The notes beneath the pieces are model-generated. The model was not told the origin of the DNA. It worked only from the letters and a program-made list of their open reading frames with translations, and made no database searches. 64,000 bases of DNA. Source: Xanthoparmelia taractica (lineage: Eukaryota; Ascomycota; Lecanoromycetes; Lecanorales; Parmeliaceae). Of this stretch, positions 35,356 through 48,167 are shown piece after piece (position 1 is the stretch's first letter; the number at the start of each line of letters is the position of its first letter). The position numbers were made by a program, and so were the translations under genes. The stretch lies in contig MU853188.1 in NCBI GenBank assembly GCA_033085395.1, positions 62,001 through 126,000 of the forward strand. Direction: 5' to 3'.

Positions 35356-38300
35356 CTACATCTGAAGTATACGCTTGACTAAATCCTCTGCCTTCCTCAG
35401 AGCTTCGCAAAACGGCAAGGTTCGCCCTTTGGTACTCTGAATAAAGAAGATGCATCCATCATCCTCAACTTCATAGTGCACAAAAACGCTCTCCGAATCC
35501 GGCATAAAGAAACCCGCCTCCTGGGCCATCAACCCTTCGGACGCGTCCGTTTTGATCTTTCGCGTACTCGTCACACGCATCATTTCCCAAGTCGGGTCCC
35601 TGAACAGGGCCGGTACAGGCTCGTGCTCGCGCACCGTTTCTTGCAACGCTTCTAAATGAGCTGCAAACCCTCTTCCCCTAGCGATCTTTGTCAATGTGCT
35701 GGCATGGCTTTGTACCGCATCTCGTAGTAGCCTTAGGCGATCCGCGATAGGTGTGCGGTCGTCGGCCGCAGCCTTACAGAAACTATACATGTTTGGCGAG
35801 ACCACTTGCATCCAGTCCAGCCGGCCCCGGTGGAAAGGCATCATGGTCACGGTCTCCCATGATGGATATTGCTTTCCGAAATAGAGTAGAGACGCCAGTT
35901 GAATGATGAGCTGGATACCTGCCTTGGACGGAATCTTATGGGCGTGAAGTAAGACGTTGCCGACGGCAGAGAGGCGGAAATGGGAAAACTCCGCAGGGTT
36001 GTATCTTTTGTCAAACTCTCTTTGCACGCGCTTTATGTGGTCAAGGATAGAGGTGTTCGTCGTGAGCGTAACTTCATCAACTGAGTCGCCATGTCCATTG
36101 ATATGACCGTCTTTGTGTATACCGACATTATGCTCAAGTATGGCGCGCGTAATAGACTGGTTCATCTGCTTGAGCGAAGCCGCATCGAGCATAGAATGCT
36201 CACAAACGTACCCCGAGACGCCATTTTCGCAGATGATAAACTGTAAACACTTGTCGCTCCAGCGGTTAGAGGGATCACCCAAGAGAAACTGATTGCACCG
36301 TTCGGTTGGAGTGGCTGGAGAACCTTCATCGAGACATACGATAAAAGCTGCGGCATTTATCATGTTGATCAAGGCGTTGGTCTTTGGGCTTAACGAAGTT
36401 ATAGACTCCTGGATCTTTGCCCAACTGTCTCTTTCATCTGCAGACAAGGTAGCTAAGGAATGCCTTTTCTCCATAGAGTGTTCGATCACCGCTTGGAATT
36501 TGTGCTTCAGATTCAAGTAAGACGTGCCACGGCCGTCTTCTTCAAGCATAATCTTAAAGACATGGCCGCGCCTCAGCGCGACAAGATAGTTGTTTCCTGG
36601 GTATTTGCAGACCTTGTCGATGCCGATCCCGGGCTGACGAGCTGTATTGAAAAGCCAAGTCAAAGACTCCATGCAAATCGGTTCTCCATTAAGATAGTCT
36701 TGCTCTAAATTGCCTGCATCAAGCCGCTGCTTAAAGTCATAGGCAGCTGCGGAAATAACGGCTGCCCTCTCGACTTGGCTGTGTGGCGGATCAGTCAAGA
36801 GGTGAGAGCTGTAGAATGTGCCATACGGATGGACAGGGTCGCGCCTTTTCAAATATATGCCGCGTACGTGGAGATCATGCTGCCAATTATCCATCTGCCG
36901 ATCTTTTGACCGTTCTATGAGTCGGCTTTGGAGTGTCTGACCAAATCCTTCTTGGAACGCTCTGATTGCAAGCGAAGTATTCCCAAACTCGTCTTCGGAC
37001 AAGAATGGCCTAGAGGACATTAGATAAAGATCAAGTGAATCTTTCAAACCAGGGAGGGGAAGCGGAGGAAGCTCAACGAGGAGAGTTTTCTGATTAGGCC
37101 CGTCATTTGGGAAGGGCATCTGAGATAGGTTACAATTTGCGGCTTGAGGCTGCTCGCCTCCATTGACAGTTTCTTGCTGCAAGTTCTCGCTTGCACTTCT
37201 TTTGATGAGCCTTGACCTCGAAACCACCTTTATACCTAGCGATCTAATACTGGATTCGTCGAGAATCTCAGAAGCTTGAATCGGTGCCTCTAGTTCTTTA
37301 AGTATCCAATTCTTCAATTCGGCGGCCGTCAAAGAGTCCAGTCCGTAGTCTAATAACGGTGTTTCCAAGTCGATACTGTCTATATCGAGCATTGTGATAC
37401 TGGACAGCCGCTGGCTAATCGCTGAGTTGATGACTTTAGACACCTCCGCAGCGCTGGTGGCGGCTGAAATGTGTTCTCTAACCCCCGTATTGGCGGACGG
37501 ATTCTCAGTGAGACTCTTGCTGTTATATGAGCCTCGTATGTGAGTAAATATTGCACTCTTCATGGTCGGCGTTGCGTTATCTGCTTCATGTATAGACCTT
37601 CCGTCAATTCCTATAGCAGCTTGGTGGCATGAATCATTGCGTGCCTGAGGAGACATTGCGTAGTCAACAATCGCGAGAAGCTCATCATGTTTGACAGGAA
37701 CCCATCCTTGCCGAACGAGGTTTGTCACTCGTGCCCGACCCATGCGGTCACGGTAGGCATCCGTCCCCTCTATCATGCCAAGATCCAGTGCCATGTAGTG
37801 TGTCTTCGATGCTGTGTGGTAATGCGCAAGGGCATCCTGGAATGTGTTTCCAGCGGCATAGTTTGCCTGGCCCCTGCTGCCTACTACACCACTGAGAGAC
37901 GAAAGCATAATGAAGAAATCAAGTGGCGAGTCCTCGAGTGCCTCACTGAGATGGCGAGTGCCATACATTTTTGTCTGCAACGGGACTTGAAAGTCGTCCA
38001 AGGTCATTCCTTCCAAAACGCCATCCTGTTCTCTTAATTAGCTCTGACATGATTCTCAGAGTCTACGTACTGACCTGAAGCACTGCAGCAGACTGAATAA
38101 TCCCTTTGACCGGTGGTAGGTGGGACATGAAGCTAGACAACACTTCATCTACCATGGACCTCTTGGATATATCACAAGCCATGCTGAATATCCTCAGCCC
38201 AGGTGAGAATACTTGGAGTCGTCTTTCAAACGCCTGCTGCTCAAACTCGCCAAGCGCCCTTCGGGATAGTACGACGATTGTTTTTGCGCCGCGGCAGGCC

Positions 38301-41300
38301 ATCAAACGACAAATTTGCCGCCCCAAATCTCCTAAGCCCCCTGCCACGACGTATGTCGCATTCGCGTCCAGCTCGGGTTTTCTGGCCTGCAATGCACCCG
38401 TGTCAATGCTGAGAGCATTGACTTGAGTGGTTTCATCTGCTACAAGGATAACCTTCTCGAACTGCTTTAGCGCTCGAAGCTTCCGAAAAGCGTACTCAAC
38501 ATCTGACATCGAAATCTCAGTGGCGCTGTGGCAGGCCATTAAATCTCTATGCTCCAAAATTGCCACGGCTTTACCTAATAAACCAACTGCTTCCTGCGGT
38601 CGGTCACGGATCAGACTTGGGAGGTCAAAAGTCATGATAATAGCGTTCTTGTCAGTAAAAGGCCACGTATCTGTTCTCGTTGCCGGATTCCATGGATTTC
38701 CTATCTGGATGAAGGTTCCAAGCACTGCTATACACGCCCAGAGGTTGGAGATCGAGTCCCTGCTAAGGGTGTTGAGAACCATGTTGACTCCATGGCCGTC
38801 CGTACAGTCTAAAATCCTCTGTTTCAAAACGGGATCTGAAGTTGCGAACACTCGAGTCCACGAGATTTGATGTCTCTTGGCCACTATTTCTCGCGCCGCG
38901 GCGTTAGAGGCCGTAGCAAATATATCAGCTCCCTTGTGATGGGCGATAACGAGAGCGGCTTGTCCAATATCACTATCTGCTCCATGAATTAGAAGCGTTT
39001 GCCCCTGGCGCAGATGTGCAAGCTCATACAGTGCGTAGTACGCGGCCATCAAAGCTACTGGCAACGCAGCTCCAACCGCTAAAGATGTTGAATCTGGCAA
39101 ACGAGCCACACTGTCCATGTCAACCCTCGCTCGGCTTGGAAGTTGCACTCCATCAAATGTCCATGCGCAGACCCGATCGCCAACCTGGAATTTTTCCCCA
39201 GCGTTTGGGCCAACTGCGCTCACTGTTCCTGCAAACTCATGCATGACCGGTTCCGCATCCCTAATTCCAGTTGAAAGATTCCGCACTTCCACAGAGTTCA
39301 AAGAGTGTACGCTCACTGCTATTTCTATAACGGATTCATTGAGCGACGACCGCGCCGAGTCATCGTCGACGAAGCAGTGATTTTCAAGAGACGCTATCGT
39401 ATCCATACAGAGCTTCAGAAGATTTTGGGAATGCAGATAGGGACTCCGGACTATTGACCTTGTAGTTGCGTGACTAACCCAGGTATTGATTCTTTTATTA
39501 ACGATAAGGCGCGGAATCAGGATTTGACCATCGCGGTAAGCGTATTCGACTTCGACCGACTGATGACTCTGTACCGACGAGCAAAGTGCGACTGAGAGAA
39601 CATCGATAATTTTGGTAATTAAATGTGGCATGCATTTTCCAATGGCGTCATGCACATCCAAGGTGATGATTCTCAAGTCTTCATTTTCTGCACGAGCACT
39701 ACGAGCTAATCCTGTCAACAAGCCCCTCTCAGGATTCATTCCAGTAGTTGCGTCCTCTTGAGCTATGATCCAGAAGACTTTGGAGCGCGCTCCTAGTAGC
39801 TTTACGACTTTTCCAAACCGTTCTAGCGTCAAGTTGGATAGATGTGGCGATTGACCATTATCCAGGACGATGGAGATGGCTTGGTATGTGGGATCATATG
39901 AAGCCCAAGTTGTGAGACCCGACTCAAACGCTTGATCTATCAATGCTGAATTGAGGAGAGACGCAAAGGTCTCTAATCCTTCGTCGGCGACGATCATTAT
40001 GGGATCCAGGAGAGGCTGTGTGTCGGGATCAACGCATTGAGATACTATCATTTTACCAGTACGTGCACTATCTGACATGCCATCATGACAGAACTGTGCA
40101 TCACCAATTGAACTTCTTAGCAGTGCATGATGCGGTATACCGCCGTCAGTGGTACAATCCTCTGAAGTATTGAGTATCAGCCTTCCCCCGGGTTTCAGCA
40201 ACTTTCGAATATTTGCCATGGTATTATCAAAGTGGCTATCTGACATATAGATATCAGTAGCAATAATTAGATCATATGAACATCCCTCGAAACCTTGCTC
40301 TAGAGGGTCTTGCTGCGCATTCAAGGTCTGAAATCGCATCAGTGTATGCCAGCCCTGAAGAAGATCTCGTGCCTGTTGGAAAGACTTTCCTGTCACATCT
40401 GTGAAATCGTAACGTGCAATAGGTGTGGATCCATCATTCATGAGGCATGAAATTATCTGACAAGCAGTATGCCCGGTCCCAGCACCAATCTCTAAAACCA
40501 CCAGTTGAGAGTACTTGAAGCCAAGAAGGGCTAAATAATCCGCAATGCTTAGAGATACAGGTCCTTCATTATCATCTTCTGAGACAAAGTCAACGTCTGG
40601 AGCGTACTTCATTTGATAGATCATGTTTTGCCACTTCGTCGAGCCTATTTCGACAGCTTCCGAAGGCCCCAGTCCACGAAGGTCTACTTGTGAGATCGTC
40701 ATGACTCTCTCGTCCATCTCTCCACGACCTGCTGATACAAAAACATCCGATCTGGCGGATGCTATCCCGCTCGAAGATATTGAAGTAGCTGCAAGTAGTT
40801 CCTCTCCTGCGGCCCTTGGAATACTAGCAGACAAGATAATTTCTTGAATAGACACTGGCATGACGGAGCCTGGGCCATGATGTTGTGCGTAGACTGGAAG
40901 TGCAGTGTGCATAACGGCATCAAGAGTAGTTGGATGAATTATATGTGGCTGTTGGTAACTCAAGGGCATGATAGACTGAACATCTGGAATGCGAATGTGA
41001 CCAACTGCCTGACGTTCGCCAATACTCAATTCACTTATGGCGGCAAACATCGGTCCATAAAAGTTTCCGCTCGAGCAAAGCTGGTTGTACATGTCCTTTG
41101 ATCTCAGGTGCCGTGAACAGTCAGCTAACATAGTGCTGATCAGCGCATCTCTTGTAGGAGCGCTGCCTTGCTTCCGATCGACAACGAATTCTTTGTCTGG
41201 TGATGATTCTGTTACCAAATCTGCCATGATACGCCCAGAGCAATGCTCGTGCCAGACCCCATCTTGCAAGATGGCAAAGATTCGAAACTCATAACATGTT

Positions 41301-44300
41301 GCTTCTACAGATTTCTGGATTCGTAGATTGATCAGCATCTCGATTTTTAAGGGAGCTGGTGGAACGACGAGTGCTTTCGAAAAGGATATTTGTTGCAACA
41401 CGAAGTTGTTAATGGCTCGATGCGGCTGGCTGGAAGAAGTCAATTGGCGAAGTGCCTCAATAGCCATACATAGATATCCGGATCCAGGGAATACAGCAAG
41501 ACCATCAATAACGTGTTCTTCGAGCCAGGGCAAAGTGTCTATACTGATGATGTGGCGCCAACTAGGCTCCAGGGGAGTACTAGAGGGTATGCGAACACCT
41601 AGAAGATCGTGTGGGGCGTTTTGTCTGAGGCGATGATCCCGACTCAAACGTGACTCATGCCAGTAGGTATTGGAATGATCCCATGGATACGTCGGCAGGC
41701 AACGTATAAGTCGCGGCTGAATTTTCGAAAAGCTTAGCGAATTGGCCTTGACGAGGTCCACGGGGTAGCCGCGTTCGAACATCTTTCCGACCATTTCCAG
41801 CACACTGTCCACAGCAGCGCGACCCCGGGCCAACGTTCGCAGATATACATAATCGAACGACTCAAAATCTAGGGAGATTGTCTGTTGAATGGGCCCACCC
41901 AGAACGCTGTGCGGTCCAATTTCCACAATAAGATGGGTCTGTTGGACCCTCATGTTCTGGGATTCGGCGATCTGCACACGGCAAAATTCTTGTAGAGCAT
42001 CGCAGAATCGGACCTTCGAGACAAGGTTCTCAACCCAATAAGCGGCACCAAAGTCTTGCGTCTTCTCCTTGGCCGTCACACTAGACATGAAAGTTAAGCC
42101 TTCCCGCCGTGACTGTGGACGTATAGAACCTAGGCTAGAAGAATACTGCTGGGCCACCCTCTGCATGTGGTGCGAATGATACGCTGTATCCACTTTGAGC
42201 TTCCTATTGAAGACACCCAGTCTATTGAGTATCTCTTCGATTTCTAGGATTGCGGGCTCATCACCAGAGATGGTAGTATTGTGGGGGCTGTTGACACAAG
42301 CCACGGAGACAATGCCTCTTTGCAGGTCAGCGATAAGATCCGAAACCTCTTCTTCACCAAGACCCACAGAGATCATAGCACCTTTGGTGGGGATCGAGTG
42401 CCTGCAGATGCTTGGTATCAGGCTGCGGCAGTATGACACTCTGAGTGCAACGTCGTGAGAAAGGATGCCAGAGGCATAAGCAGCAGCGATTTCACCGCTC
42501 GAGTGGCCCAGCACCATTCGAGGCTTGATACCGATGCTAGCGAGCAAATCGACGAGAGCTATTTGGAGTGCGGTACTTGCAGGTTGGGCGATCTCACCCT
42601 CGTGGATCCGAGAATCATTTTCATCTAGCCGCAATTCATCTAACAGACTCCAGCCAGAGCCGAGGTCTCTTAAGATGATGTCTGACTTGATCAAAGATGC
42701 CGCAAATTGTGACTGAGTGTTGATTAATTCTCGTCCCATAGCAAACCACTGAGCACCTTGGCCGGTGAACACGAATGCCACTCGAAGGTCATCCGAAGCT
42801 TTCTTTGTAGTCCAAAGGCTTTTTTGATCCAGTGATGCCATCATCTCTAGGTGCGACCTAGCAACGAAGCTATAGCGCCACTGCATCATGGAACGGCGGC
42901 TTGAAAGCGTGTAGGCTAGGTCTTCGAAGTAGTTCTCAAAATCGGGGCGCGCACCCGCCCACTTTTTGAATTTTGCCACAAGCTGGAGGATTGAATGTTC
43001 CGACCTAGCCGACAGGACGAACAATCGCGGCCCTAGAGGAGAATCACGATCTTTTGACTGTGGATCATGTGTGGAAGGTATATCACAAATTTTTGCGGCC
43101 TTTGTTTGGCTTCTCCCAACTTGTTCCCAAATGCGAGCGTTAGGGATGTTTTCAGAGCCCACTTCTTCCTCGCTCTGGGATAGTAGGAGGCTACTAGGGG
43201 CGGATTCAAGTATCACATGCTATTTTATGTCAGTTGCTTTGAAAGCCTAGCACGATATAATAAGCTTACTCACTGCGTTTGTGCCACCATAGCCAAAGCT
43301 GTTTACAGAAGCTTGGCGTTTCCCCCCTTTGATTGGCCAGGGCTCGAGCTTCGTTGGTACCTGGAGCCAGTCAGACAGTGTGAGGCTGTAGAAGAAAGAA
43401 CCATCTCTCACCTCCATATTCCACTCTTCAAGCTTAAGACTTTGCTTCTTAGTCTGAAAATCCGCATTCGGTGGAATTGATCCTTTCTCCAGTATTACTA
43501 CTGTTTTGATCAAGCCAGCCAGGCCGCTCGAACTTTCAAGATGCCCAATATTCGACTTGATAGATCCAACGTAGAGCTTGCTTTGGTGGCGCATGTTCCC
43601 ACAAAAAACGTTTGCGATGCCTTGTAACTCAGCAAGATCGCCCGCAGATGTGCCTGTACCATGTGTTTCAATGTAGGGTATTTTTTGAGGGTCAAGGCAG
43701 GCCATTTTGTAGATAGAGCGCTCTAGGCATTCCTGTGCTTCTTGACTTGGCAGCGTGATTCCGTTGGTCTTGCCATCCTGGTTGGTCGCAGAATTCCGGA
43801 TGATCGCCCTCACTTCATCTCCCGCTTGTACGGCATCATCAAGGCGCTTGAGAAGGACAACAGAGGCACCCTCTCCGCGGCCATATCCAGAGCCTCTGGC
43901 ATCGAAGGAATAGGATCTCCCATCACCATTAAGCATACTAGGTACGTTCCATCAGTGTCAACTCTCCTACTGAGAAGAGAGAACACTTACCCCAGATTAC
44001 TCATGCTGATCATGTGGTCTGGGCTGATCATTAGACTCACGCCTGAAGCCAGAGCCATGCTCGACTCGCCAGTTCGTAGACTTTGACATGCCTGGTGAAG
44101 CGCTACCATGCTGCCTGAACAGCCTGTATCGAGGGTCATGGAAGGGCCTTTAAGGTTGAATATATATGATATGCGGTTTGAAGCAATGGCCTCGCCACTT
44201 CCGGTGACGTGGTATTTGGGTATGTCGCTCGTGTCTTTGTATATATTTCTGTCATAGTCTCTAGTAAACATGGCAACGTAGACTGCTGTATCCGAGCCAT

Positions 44301-44655
44301 GCACATTCTCCATTGGAATTCCGGCATCCTCAAAAGCCTCATAGGACACCTCGAGCAAAAGGCGCTGCTGGGGATCCATTGCTTGGGCCTCGAGAGGCGA
44401 TATGCCAAAGAAGGCAGCATCAAAAGCCGCAATATCCTGGCCGAGAAAGTGGCCACCTCGGTGGTTTGTTGTGCCATTGTTGTCAGGTTTGGGGTGGTAG
44501 AAAGCGGCCTCGTTGTATCTCTCCGTGGGAACTGGACCCCAGGAATTTCTTCCTTCCACGAGCAGATCCCAAAGCGTCTCCGTGTCTGTGACATTTCCAG
44601 GAAAGCGACATCCAATGCCAATGATAGCAATCGGAACTGGAGCTTCGTACGTCAT
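35356..44655 (-). CDS. Highly reducing polyketide synthase with C-terminal carnitine acyltransferase domain (KS-AT-DH-cMT-ER-KR-ACP-cAT)
   Basis: Four exons (44655-43991, 43937-43274, 43219-38075, 38025-35356) give 3047 aa. KS: about residues 7-430, active Cys179 in DTGCSGS, His314 in THGTGTSAGD, His354 in KSNIGHLE. AT: about 590-890, Ser near 684 in GHSSGE. DH: about 980-1270, His near 1012 (HVIDGLAVFP) and Asp near 1210 (HPTTLDAV). cMT: about 1340-1470 with the SAM motif VLEIGAGTGHT but without the usual VLHAT histidine. ER: about 1735-2055, NADPH loop changed to HGADSDIGQAA. KR: from about 2085 (GGLGDLGR), Tyr2214 in GQANYAAGN. ACP: Ser near 2389 in DYGLDSL. The last about 570 residues are a choline/carnitine O-acyltransferase fold: PPLPLPGLKDSLDLYL, FYSSHLLTDPP, and the catalytic-type His near 2768 in CEHSMLDA. 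In a Trichoderma virens HR-PKS such a domain releases and recaptures the chain by transesterification with an alcohol. All phases are consistent and no stop interrupts the gene. Confidence 0.93.
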
Positions 44656-46306
44656 TCGTGGATGGCAACAGTGGAGCCAAGGTTCTGGTATCGGGATGTT
44701 GTGCTCACTCGGAGGTCAATTCAAGCTCTCAGACAGCTTGAGCAATTCGAAAAATTTGCATCCAGATGGTATGAATGGTAGAATGATGACCAATCAGTCG
44801 AGGGTATTGGTGTTCCTGCCGAACCGAGTAGTAAGCTGGCTTTGCGGGACTTTTTGAGGGGTATGGATTAGCAGGTGGACTATCAGACTGTGTACGAGAT
44901 TCACACCAAGAATCCACTTCGCACAAAGGTAAGCTTGACGTAATCATGGTCATAGCAGCACAACTGGACAAGGCTGGGTCGAGTGACTTCTGGACATGCT
45001 ATTGACGAGTGCGAGCTCTGGTCGGACAAGCCGAAGACCATTCGCGGTAACGTGTGAGTGACAGTACGGAGGGCGGCACAATAAGTCCTGGACAGCGCTA
45101 GCGTCCAGCGCCAAGATTTCGGATAACGCCCACCCCGGAGGGTTACCTAGACAATGCGCTTATATCTAATTCGGAAGTGCGCCTATACAGGCTTTACTTT
45201 AGGGATCAATGCCCCTATTAGACCCTATAGATATAGCCTAAGAGATAATTCTAGGGTCGGATACTCTAGGGCTATCTTCCGAAAGAAGGGTTAGGGCTGA
45301 CACTAGCGCTGTCCAGGACTTATTGTGCCGCCCTCCGTACAAAGCAGGCAGATCTTCAATACCGTATTCCTATCAAAATTCCTTGCCCGTGAGGACCCCA
45401 AAGTGCGCCTAGAAGATTGGCGCAAATCGCAATGCGCATGATACAGGGGTAGAAGTACATTAGCAGTACAGGAAGAAGGTGGTTGGGTACCACATAAAAG
45501 TAAAGTAGGTAAAGTACTTCGTATCCAGAAGTAAGGCTGGTACCAAGTAAAAGGCGGAAGGCACTGTCACTTGATCGGGAATGGGCCCTACTTCTATCGG
45601 ATTTTCGGCCGTAGCTGAAGACTTAGCCTACTTTAAGAACGAAGTAACAAGTGCGAAGCAAGGCGGATGCCCACGCATTACTTAGTAAAACGATGGAATA
45701 CAAGTAGGATTTGCATCCCCACGGCACACGGTTGAATGTTATGCAACGTGGCACGACTGAAATGGTTCCCCTATCTCATGCATCCCACTACGTTAACGTC
45801 GGTCTGGATTGGATCTCTTATATAAAGTATCTTAGGTACTTGACAACGCTAACGACGCTTTCCTCCGAGACGTCGCATCATCAAAATTTATAGCAAAAAA
45901 TAATGAACTTGGATATGTCCATCATTCTGCAGGCAACATGCTGATCACATCTTACCGGCGGAGTTATCCATCGCATCTGTGCCAGGCATCATCATCTGAC
46001 GCACACAGCCCCGAGCTTATGTAAGGGTCTCCAGCTCTGACCTCTTATTCCCTGGGCCATTTGAAGGACCTATAGGATTGGGTAGATCGAGTCATCGGTC
46101 CATTTCAAGTGTAACAGTGCCCCTGCATAGACCTCTTCCGGACCTTTGAATTTTAGCCTAGCATCTAATTGGCACATCTTTTCACCTTCACTGCCTTTGC
46201 TTTGCCTGTAGTCAACACAATTGTGAGCTTTTTTGAAGACCAGTTGCCACGTACTATCAGCTTCACTGTCCTTTGTCTTGCCTCATATACCTATGCTGAA
46301 CAAACT
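44656..46306. promoter_or_regulatory. Divergent intergenic region between PKS and DHA2 transporter, with MITE
   Basis: About 1.65 kb separates the PKS start (44655, minus) from the exporter start (46307, plus), so this should carry both promoters. A 271-bp MITE sits at 45067-45337. A stretch at 44931-44956 matches the start of the cloning-vector lacZ-alpha region at all but one base. No gene was recognised. Confidence 0.5.
45067..45337. mobile_element. MITE family B (271 bp, 35-bp perfect inverted repeats)
   Basis: The terminal inverted repeats of 35 bp are perfect (start CGGAGGGCGGCACAATAAGT) and are flanked by TA; counting the palindromic GTAC at the edges the match is 38 bp. There is no gene inside. 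Perfect ends imply recent insertion. A degenerate partial copy is at 26367-26435. The element lies about 410 bp upstream of the PKS start and could affect its expression. Confidence 0.92.
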
Positions 46307-48167
46307 ATGACTCCTCCAGAAGAATCCAACAGCGCAACATTATCTGAAGTCGGTAACTTGTCGGAGAAAGGTGATGATGGACCCACCAACTTAGTGACGC
46401 TAGATCCAACGTTCAGGACTTCTGGTAACAACGAAGTCACCAAGATTAATGCTGAAGGCGGTCTAGAGATAGAAACTACAAGGGAGGAAGAGGACAGTTA
46501 TCCACATGGAATTACTTTCGTACTCCTAACAGTGGGACTCATGGCAGTGGTTCTGGTCCTCGCGCTCGACAACTACATTATATGTCGGTCATGAACCCTC
46601 CCTCATTGAAACAGATCAACACTGAATCTCAAAGCCACCGCTATTCCCCGGTTAACAACCGAATTCCATAATCTCAACCTCGTCGGTTGGTATGGAAGTT
46701 CCTATTTCTTGACGCTCATGTCATTTCAGCCAGCCTTTGGGCAGCTATGTACTCTCTTTCCGGTCAAGATAGTGTATCTACTCTCTGTTGTGGTCTTTGA
46801 AATCGGCTCCGTGATCTCCGCTTCAGCACCAACATCCGTAGCGTTCATCGTTGGGCGACTAGTTTCGGGAGCCGCAGGTGGTGGGCTATGGTGTGGAACA
46901 CTGACACTTATGGCTCATGCGGTGCCAGTGCATAGACGGCACTTGTACGTGTCAGTGGTGACGAGCATGTACGGGATTGCTTCGGCTGCTGGGCCTCTGC
47001 TTGGCGGACTCTTCACCGACTCAGCAAAATTGACCTGGAGATTCTGCTTTTGGGTGAACCTACGTAAGCCCTCCGAGCATTGCGTGTTGAAGCACACTAA
47101 TACTTATCAGCTATTGGTTTCCTGGCTTTTACCATAATTGCAATCGTCCTCAAGCCACCTCCCGCAACGAAACTGGCTCAATCCTTGTCGTTGAAACAGA
47201 AAAGCGCGAGGATCGACATCCTCGGAGCCTCCCTTCTGATTGCAGCATTTGTGTGTCTTCTCATTGCGTTGCAGTGGGGAGGCACTACATACGACTGGTC
47301 AAATTCCAAAGTATGGGGCAGCCTGCTCGGCTTTGGTCTCTTGATATTGGCTTTCATCGCGCTACAATTGCAGCTCAAAGATCGGTAAAGTCTCCTCCGG
47401 CTTGGTCTTGCTATTATCGAGCCTGACAATACCTCTCTAGGGCGACGGTTCCCGCTCGCATTGTATCCAAGCGCACTGCTGCTGCGGGCTGTACCTTTAC
47501 TGTGTTCATGACCATAGCCATTGGCGTGCACGTTTATTACCTCCCATTTTACTTCCAGTCCGTCCTTGGCACTACAGCACAGCAGTCCGGCATCCGCACT
47601 CTTCCTTATCTTATGGCACTCCTTCTTGCCCCAATGATAAGTGGTAGCTTGATCACCATCGTCGGTTACTACGTCCCATTCATGTGGGCCGGCACGATAC
47701 TGATGATTATTGGATCTGGCCTTCTCTTCACCCTGAGCACCACTAGTAGCTCGGCCCAATGGATCGGCTACCAGTTCCTCGCAGCCTTCGGTGCTGGTAT
47801 TTGCCGGCAAATCGCCTTCAGCGCTGTGCCGCTTGTGCTTGCCAAAGACGACTTGGCAACCGCCAGTGCACTCGTGGCTTTCTGTAACAGCCTTGGGCCT
47901 ACTCTGGCCATTGGCATTGGGCAATCGATCTTCACCAACGAACTCACCCGACGGATTGCGCAGTTACCAGGTATCGATGTCATGGCTGTGGTCAATGGCG
48001 GAGCCTACGATCTAAACTCCAAAGTATCTGGTGCGCAACTTCCGGCTTTGAGGCAGGCATTCAATTTCGCACTTACTAGGGCTTTCGCGCTCTCCATTGC
48101 TAGCGCTGGTGCTGCGTTGTGTAGCAGTCTACCAATGGAGTGGATCAGCGTCAAGGAAAAAAAATAG
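46307..48167 (+). CDS. DHA2 (14-helix) MFS exporter
   Basis: Exons 46307-46583, 46635-47063, 47111-47384 and 47441-48167 give 568 aa in phase. The cytoplasmic start of about 65 residues is acidic and disordered (MTPPEESNSATLSEVG). Helix 1 carries the DHA2 motif LALDNYIISTAIPRL (normally LDxTIVxxALP). WYGSSYFLTLMSFQPAFGQL, GRLVSGAAGGGLWCG and the antiporter motif C (GIASAAGPLLGG) follow, with WRFCFWVNLPIGF and later QQSGIRTLPYLMALLLAP. DHA2 transporters pump drugs or endogenous toxins out by proton antiport and are a usual part of fungal secondary-metabolite clusters. It is divergent from the PKS, suggesting export of the PKS product. Confidence 0.9.

Noticed and set aside
44729..44971. 80-codon minus-strand frame as an upstream PKS exon
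   Set aside because: The KS domain starts properly with MTYEAPVPIAIIGIGCRFPG at 44655 and the upstream frame ends in a stop without a good donor or family similarity.
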